A stretch of DNA of 64,000 nt. Origin: Nectonema munidae (lineage: Eukaryota > Nematomorpha > Nectonematoida > Nectonematidae). The notes beneath the pieces are model-generated. The model was not told where the DNA came from. It ran no database searches and saw only the letters and a list, made by a program, of their open reading frames with translations. Positions 58,250-64,000 of the stretch are shown one piece after another (position 1 is the stretch's first letter; each line of letters opens with the position of its first letter). Location: contig JAUIRK010001050.1 of NCBI GenBank assembly GCA_030549495.1, forward strand, positions 558,001 to 622,000, given 5' to 3'. The translations under genes were made by a program, and so were the position numbers.

Positions 58250-59007
58250 TCAATCAGTGTGCCTGATATAAGTCTAGCCGACAAAGCAATTGCGGGGTCT
58301 AACCAACTAGCAATGATTAAATTATAAAACCTGCAAACAAGGAATTATCCAGTTTAAACAAATTATAATTTCAATCCCCACAAAAGCCATTGAATTTATT
58401 CTTTCCTTACTAAAAGAACTCTTCAAAAAAATTAAAAAAATTTTATATAACCTTGGATATTTTACCTGATCCGTTGCATATATTACTTGAATGTATTGTT
58501 CCTAAAGAAATCAAATTAATGTTAGGCTATTTTATATTTAATAAAAAGTATTTTTCTCTAGAAAATTTGAACCATTTAATTGAGAATTATCCATACAACA
58601 CAAATCAAATGAATGATAAACCAAATACCCTTTTAAGAGAAAGTTTCAATTTAAGTAATGTATTTTCTATGACAGCAATTGAAACCAAGAATTTCTTATT
58701 GATTTTACCATTTTAAATCGGTAATATTGTTCCTAAAGACGATGATAATTGGAAAATTTTCTTAGAACTATTTAAAATAACAGTTTTATATTTGTCGTCT
58801 ATTGCTTCAGATAATACTTTAAATTATCTTCACTTATTGATATACAAATATTTAAATAGTTTTTCAAATTTGTACCCTAATGTAAGCAAAACTCCCAAGT
58901 TACATTATTTAGTTCATTTGATCGGTCAAATTAAACGTTTTAGCCCAGGTAAAATCCATTGGTGTATGGATTGGAAGCTAATACGTATAGCATATTTAAT
59001 TATATAG
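58250..59007 (+). mobile_element. EnSpm/CACTA-like transposon protein fragment
   Basis: Frames contain ISLADKAIAGSNQLAMIK, then LPDPLHILLECIVPKEIKL and MLGYFIFNKKYFSLENLN, NDKPNTLL, then DNTLNYLHLLIYKYLNSF, TPKLHYLVHLIGQIKRFSPG and HWCMDW. The order P-D-x-x-H-x-L-L-E-x-x-V-P-x-E-x-K-L then K-x-H-Y-L-V-H then W-x-M recalls a repeated animal protein family that I associate, from memory, with EnSpm-type elements. At least two breaks. The superfamily is tentative; the family resemblance is firmer. Confidence 0.45.
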
Positions 59008-60275
59008 TATAGCACATCCTCAAAATTATTGGGGGAGGGGCGAAATTTTTTTTGTTGCAATTTTCAAAATTACTGTTCTGGAAATACCAGGGGAGACCAA
59101 ATATTCAAGCAATCCTTTAAAATAGAGTGTATTCAGCGCATACCTAAATTTATTAGATTACTTTATATTTTTTTACAAAATTGGTGAAGCTTAAATACTA
59201 TACTTCCAGCGAAAATATTTTAATTAAATTTGCATATCGCATATAGATTATTTTAAAAAATCCAAAATTGTTGGGGGCGAATAAGCTTTTCATTTGAAAA
59301 TGAAGTAGTCTATGAGGCACATTACAGGAATTAATGAAAGGATATTTGATTGATAGAGAAAACAACTCAAAACAAATAACTGAAGGTTGGAGAGTTTTAT
59401 ATGAGTGTATGTAGTCTGAAGGAAAAGAGTCTACTAGACACCCTGCGATGTTTATATGAAAAAAGTGATAGATTTAGGAGCGCACATTCTTGAAATTATT
59501 AGAGGGCGGACTTTCAAGCGTCTTCCAAAAAAGACAAAAAAAAATTTGAATTCCTACGCCTCTCTTGTCTATTCTATTTCATTCTTAATTAAGCTTAATG
59601 TAAAATTTAACCCCCGCCCTATTAAGCTTAACGTCAGCAATGAATGAGGACTTATAAATAGCTCATTCTTTCTCACTTCAAATAGATACGCACCATCTCC
59701 CAATTATATTGAAAAAAGGGGTAAAGATATCAACAATAAAAAAATTGGAAATTTTATTGAATGAAAAAAATCATTCATTAATTTTCAGTTGTTCCTTCTT
59801 CCTAAAAAATGAAAAAATGTTTTATTGAGAAAAATAAATTAAAAAAAAGCACATCCAAATTACATAACTTCTGAGGTAATTTCTATAAAAAATGTAAAAC
59901 CGAACTAAAGTTAGAAAACTTGGTATTAGAATATCTTCATTCTTTTTAGTATATAAGAATAAGTATGAGTTAGTTAGACTCTCAAAAATGGGTATAAAAT
60001 AAAGATAAAATTATGCAAACAAAAACCAAACAATAAATTAAGATTGCATTACTTCATTTTTCTCAGCATCATTCAAAAATAGTTTAAAAGCTAAATTGGT
60101 GTAAGCTACAAAAAGTAAAATAACTTTTAACATTTTGTAATAATTTGCTTTTTATAACTTTTAAGGAAAAAAAGTCTATCAGAAAAAGTTATAGAGCTTC
60201 AACAAAAACTAAAAAATTTTTACAGCATAACTTACGATTTTTGAAAACTAATTTGACATATCCCGTACAGCATAC

Positions 60276-60414
60276 TCTATGGGTGGCATGGCAGGTTGGT
60301 TGAGATGATGGACTCAGCACGGAAGCCTATGGATTCGATTCTTTATCGATACGAATTTGTTCATAGTTTGACATAAGCGGTAGATCAGTGCCTTGTCAAT
60401 GAACACCTTACTTT
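60276..60414 (+). mobile_element. tRNA-derived SINE, copy 4 (inside repeat B)
   Basis: A box TGGCAGGTTGGTTGAG, B box GGATTCGATTC, then ATAAGCGGTAGATCAGTG and TTGTCAATGAACACC. At the same place as copy 1 in repeat A. Confidence 0.72.
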
Positions 60415-60614
60415 TTACTCAAAATTGAAAAATATGCTACATAATTAACATAAGAGAGAAAGGAAACAAAATAAACTAATAAAGCAATTTCAACTATTTT
60501 AAAATGAAACTGTCTGTTCTCAGAATAATTTCAAAATAATAGGAGGCATAAAAATGGGATAGTTTATTTGATATTTTCAAGTTTTTATTAGCAGCAAAAG
60601 CCAACGTTGAAGTT

Positions 60615-61308
60615 TAATATCAATCATATGATATTAAAGCGCAAAAAGAATTAAATGAAAAAGAAAAGGAAAACTATGCGTGAAGAACAACAATGTCAAA
60701 AGAAAGAAAGTGAAGCATTTTGTTGTTGTGTTAAAAAAATGGATGTAATGTAATCAAAAGTAATCAAGATAATCTCATATCATAAAAAGCGCCCAATTAA
60801 TCATTCCTCAAATACATATAAATAGCAACAAAATTCAGAGAATACAATTTAAGTGAAGTGCACCAATGTGCCGGCGCCCATGATTGTAAGTCCGAGAACA
60901 GTAAAGATTGTAATCATATAGCAGGAAATTATCTATATAAGTCATATATTTCTTCTTTGAACTTTGTTAAAAATAATACTTATTTTTCTCATGAATCATG
61001 AATCTTCTTCTAATAAAACGTTATTTTATTGAGTATTGATTTTTTTGATAACTATTTGCAGTATGAAAAATATCTTAGTACTGATTTTCATTATACTCCA
61101 AAATCTTTGATTTTTAGTAAAAATTTTAACATAATGTCACTCAATGCGCAATCTTTTAATACCACATTTTCTGACAGCAGCCGATATCGAGATAAAATGC
61201 TACACATCAAACTTTTGACTATACATTTTATTTCTTTGTTTTCTTACTGTCCAAGTTCATTGTAAGTAAGATTGATAATGATCAAAAAATGTATAATGCA
61301 ATTATAGC
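60615..61308 (+). repeat. 694-bp perfect duplicate, copy 2
   Basis: Identical to 57519-58212 and inserted in repeat B between GTTGAAGT and AGCTAACCC. About 26 bases (GAAAAAAATAAAATAACGC and a few more) at its right side belong to neither copy; they resemble 22167-22190 of repeat A. Confidence 0.9.
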
Positions 61309-61449
61309 TGAAAAAAATAAAATAACGCAAAATAGCTAACCCTTATAGGGTGGTTTGATAACGCTTGTATTTTTTACATTTTGTAAGGAATCATAGTATA
61401 CAAAAAAGGCTGTTTAATCATTTTTCTTAAAATTATTTAAGTCTAAGAA

Positions 61450-62686
61450 GAAGAAGAAGAAATTTATTATATCATAAAATAATGGAGAGGAAAAAAAAAA
61501 TATATATATATATATATACAACTAGATGATACGTGAACATGCAAATCATTTTCTGCTATGGATATAGAAAAAAAAGATGCCTTATGTTTAAAATAATATA
61601 TATATTTTTTTTTTCTTAAGGATTGGAGAGACATCATGGACGATTTGAAAGCGTCAGCCGTTGTGTAATCACTTCCATGAGCAATCTTTTTGGTAAGAAG
61701 CGGTTGAGAATAAAAGGAAAAAAAGGCTTGTTGGAACATCTTTGTTTGGCAAGGATATTGTATAATATCAAAAATAATAAAAAAGCGTTTGATTTATAAA
61801 ACTGAATATATATATGTATAATAAAGAGGAACGAAAGAACATTAAAACATGATAAGTTTACATTTGCAGTTTACAAACAAAACATTTTTTATTTGTACAG
61901 GTCTGATCATATTTATTTAACAAAAACATTTGTAGTGTATTCTTGAAATATCTCAAAGACTTTTCTATTCCGAATTTCAAAAGAAATTTATTCCAGTGTT
62001 TTATTATTCTATGTCTTAAGGAATTTTTCGTAGAGACAAGCTTAGTTCTTATTATTGGTAAACTACTAGAATTTCTAAGACAATAATTATTAGATGCACA
62101 ATTGATTGCAATCCATGGACTGAATATTTTAGGCAAAGTATTCGAAAAGAGCTTGTATGTAAAATTAGATATTTGCATATAGTATATATCTTTTAATTTC
62201 AATAAATTGTTTTGCATGAAAAAGAGAGATGTATGACTTAATGAGGGCTGATTAAATACTAACCTTATTGACTTTTTCTGAAGTTGAAACAGTTTGGTAA
62301 TGTCACTGTATCCCCAATTTATAATACTGTAGTAACAGTGCGGTAAAAACAAACTTTTATATATTACCAGCTTCGAATGTGTAGGCAACTCATTTTTATA
62401 CTTTTTCATAATGCCGTTTATAGAGCATAGCTTAGTTTCCAAAAAACTTATATGAGTTTTCCAATTCAAATAACGATTTATTCTCAAGCCTAGTAGATTA
62501 TATTCCTCAACAATTTCAATTTTATTTTTACATTCAATTCTTTTTTTCTTATTTGAAAAAAACATAGCTTTTGTTTTATTACCATTTACTTGGAGAAAAT
62601 TTGCTCTACACCAATCTAAAACTGGATTAATAACTTGGTCAATATAGCAACATGATGGGCTCAGTTCTGATAGAGGAACTGATATC
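61450..62686 (-). mobile_element. CR1/Jockey-group LINE, 5'-truncated, long intact C-terminal frame
   Basis: Perfect 12-bp target duplication TAAGTCTAAGAA (61438-61449, 62687-62698). The minus-strand frame is open for 235 codons (62565-61858), and up to 62680 without a start: DWCRANFLQVNGNKTKAM, NLLGLRINRYLNWKTH, SLFLPHCYYSIINWGYSD, LQKKSIRLVFNQPSLSHTS and the final KKCFVCKLQM. This is the part after the RT palm, the same as in the 11.2-kb LINE. The 3' end has a (TTC)n tail at 61446-61461. Absence of stops suggests a younger insertion than the other LINEs here. Confidence 0.88.
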
Positions 62687-62819
62687 TAAGTCTAAGAACA
62701 CAAAATCATAAATAAACCATTTAAACTAACATAAATCATAAAAAATCATAGTATACGAGAACAAGAAAATCATTGCGTTTTTTTTGACTATTTCTGTCTA
62801 CAAATAAAATTCTGACAGG

Positions 62820-63399
62820 ATTCAAAATTGTTTCATTTGTACTATCAATACCAGGAACACCTGCATTCTGTGAAAGAGTTTTTAGTGTTATATCATCCAA
62901 GTGGAGAAATGACAGGAACAAATGTTCAGTAGAGCTGATAAAAGATGAACTTTTCATTAACTTTAATTTGAAAGACACGTGTCTGGATTTCCTGAAAAAA
63001 TAAAGCAGGATTTTGTGCTGCAGCAGCAAAAAAACAAAAACAAATTTAATTTAAAAAAATAAAATGTTCATTTAATAAATATAAATTTTTGTTTTTTGTT
63101 TAATCATGCATTGATAAAAGATTAAGAGTTCTTTGTATTTATATACAGGTCGATGCTCGTCAAGTACTGCTTGACGTTGGGGTGGGCAAAAACAAACTTT
63201 TGGAGTGGTTGAGTTTTTTTTGCTCTCAAAGAAAATTTTTCGGTTGAGGATTTATTTTGTCCTTTATTTAAATTTTAAAAAGTTGGCAACCCTAACTATG
63301 TTAACGTGGATTTTTGTTGTGAATAAACAACTTTTTATTATAAAATTAAATTAAATTCTTAACAATCTAAAATTATTATGGAATAATATTACCACTGAT
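62820..63399. other. No gene recognised
   Basis: Minus-strand frame at 62736-63029 contains DITLKTLSQNAGVPGIDSTN ahead of the repeat-B boundary; not recognised. 63150-63185 and 63280-63295 hold GGGTGGGCAAA and TTGGCAACCC motifs like hAT termini, unpaired. Confidence 0.35.
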
Positions 63400-63958
63400 A
63401 TGTCAATAGAAGAATTGGTTAATGTTCTGAAGGCAGTATTTTCAGAAGAAATTAAAAAATTTTTTTAGATAAGATTATAACAATATTCATTCTTTAATTA
63501 ATATTTAATTTTTTTTCAGAAAATGAAATATACGGTGCAGTTTTCAAGAATTTAAAGGAATCTGAAATGCGTGAAATTGTTGGAAAATAAATTCGATTTT
63601 AGGAAGAACATAGCGAATATTCAGTGAAAGATGCTGAAGAAGTTCTAGATTCTTTTGAACTATTTAAAAATAAAGATAGAAAGATTTTTGTTCTGCACTT
63701 AAAGTAACATTCTCAAAAAGAAAAAAGCTGTTAAGCAATGACTGGAGAAAACATACACTCAATAACAATAAAATTTAGATTTCTAAGAAGTTTAAAAAAC
63801 GTAAGTTTTTGAAAATAACTTAATACTAAAATTTTCATTTGTTTTAGATTGAAGAAGTATTTTATAAACAGGATTTAAGGAAAGAAATTATAAATGAAAA
63901 CTGGATAAATTTATTTCAAAGACTTAAAAATTGTTTAGAATTGGACTTCGTTATTTAG
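63400..63958 (+). pseudogene. Decayed SAM-domain gene with introns (runs to window edge)
   Basis: From ATG 63400 the frame reads SIEELVNVLKAVFSEEIKKFF, then after a short intron (acceptor TTTTTTTTCAG at 63519) ENEIYGAVFKNLKESEMREI and VGK. The two parts together match the helices of a sterile alpha motif (SAM) domain, in which the pattern E-x-x-I-D-G-x-x-F-x-x-L-x-E-x-x-M-x-E-I is typical. The first donor reads AG|ATAAGA instead of AG|GTAAGA and there are in-frame stops at the end of exon 1 and after VGK, so this copy is broken. A second intron is intact in its signals (GTAAGT at 63801, TTTTAG at 63847) and leads to a 36-residue exon ending at 63958. Retained introns mean this is not a processed copy. 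SAM genes of this simple type occur in repeated families in invertebrates. Function unknown. Confidence 0.5.
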
Positions 63959-64000
63959 TGAATACATAATATTAATATGTTTACAAGAATTTGAAAAATT

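Larger units (their letters stand above)
59155..62819 (-). repeat. Copy B of the unclassified repeat, inverted, with two insertions
   Basis: Reverse copy of 21371-22577 in three blocks: 59155-60614, about 61335-61449 and 62687-62819. The first gap holds the 694-bp duplicate plus about 26 bases of filler; the second holds a LINE with its own 12-bp target duplication. Landmarks: GGGTGGCATGGCAGGTTGG, AACCCTTATAGGGTGGTTTG and TGACTATTTCTGTCTACAAA. Confidence 0.78.

Noticed and set aside
1-64000. CRISPR array, operons, bacterial promoters or rRNA operon
   Set aside because: The window is clearly animal nuclear DNA; no evenly spaced identical repeats with unique spacers and no bacterial gene order were seen.
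1-64000. Retrovirus-like, LTR or Polinton copies
   Set aside because: No long terminal repeats, integrase, protease, capsid or packaging proteins were recognised; all reverse transcriptase fragments belong to non-LTR types.

Overview
This window reads as AT-rich (roughly 70 percent A+T by eye) nuclear DNA of an invertebrate, most likely an arthropod. The arguments are a decayed copy of the WREP/CYFC repeat protein that I associate with arthropod genomes, very short introns (41-57 bp), a Pam16 gene in animal style, and a very mixed load of Tc1/mariner, Tigger/pogo, hAT, piggyBac, MULE, Merlin, CR1-like LINE and tRNA-derived SINE remnants. A crustacean is plausible, but I cannot name the species. 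There is no sign of prokaryotic gene organisation.

Layout. 1-3.6 kb: AT-rich, a possible LINE tail and a small ORF after a CAA tract. 3.59-6.61 kb: a complete-length hAT transposon with an 8-bp target duplication. 8.16-8.54 kb: hAT MITE. 10.15 kb: TTAA MITE. 11.0-14.1 kb: a direct duplication carrying a LINE and a small hAT element. 16.6-18 kb: LINE tail and piggyBac-like C-termini. 20.1-20.9 kb: WREP/CYFC repeat protein. 21.4-22.6 kb: unclassified repeat (copy A). 23.3-24.2 kb: Merlin. 24.27-25.7 kb: LINE with RNase H and an apparent twin-priming inversion. 27.0-28.4 kb: CR1-type LINE. 28.92-29.13 kb: three microexons of a host gene. 31.3-33.1 kb: a ~180-bp tandem array broken by a Tc1-like element and bounded by an hAT remnant. 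35.9-40.3 kb: two Tigger-like elements. 42.1-42.9 kb: two MITEs, then a GC-richer islet with candidate host exons (42.94-43.75 kb). 45.3-48.1 kb: piggyBac next to a MULE that is itself split by an hAT MITE. 49.97-52.06 kb: the host gene Pam16 (Tim16/Magmas), minus strand, four exons recognised. 53.5-54.6 kb: LINE ORF1 split by a MITE. 55.1-57.1 kb: second long hAT transposase. 57.5-62.8 kb: a nested pile comprising a 694-bp perfect duplication, an EnSpm-like gene fragment, an inverted copy (B) of the 21.4-kb repeat, and a LINE. 63.4 kb to the edge: decayed SAM-domain gene with introns.

The well-supported host genes are Pam16 and, with less certainty, the microexon gene. Everything else that codes is transposon protein or candidate exons. 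Several elements can be bounded to the base from target-site duplications, which gives an order of insertion: tandem array before Tc1; MULE before the hAT MITE; LINE ORF1 before the hAT-derived MITE; repeat B before both the 694-bp duplication and the LINE. I saw no CRISPR array, rRNA operon or clear intact tRNA, and no element that I could assign to retroviruses, LTR elements or Polintons.
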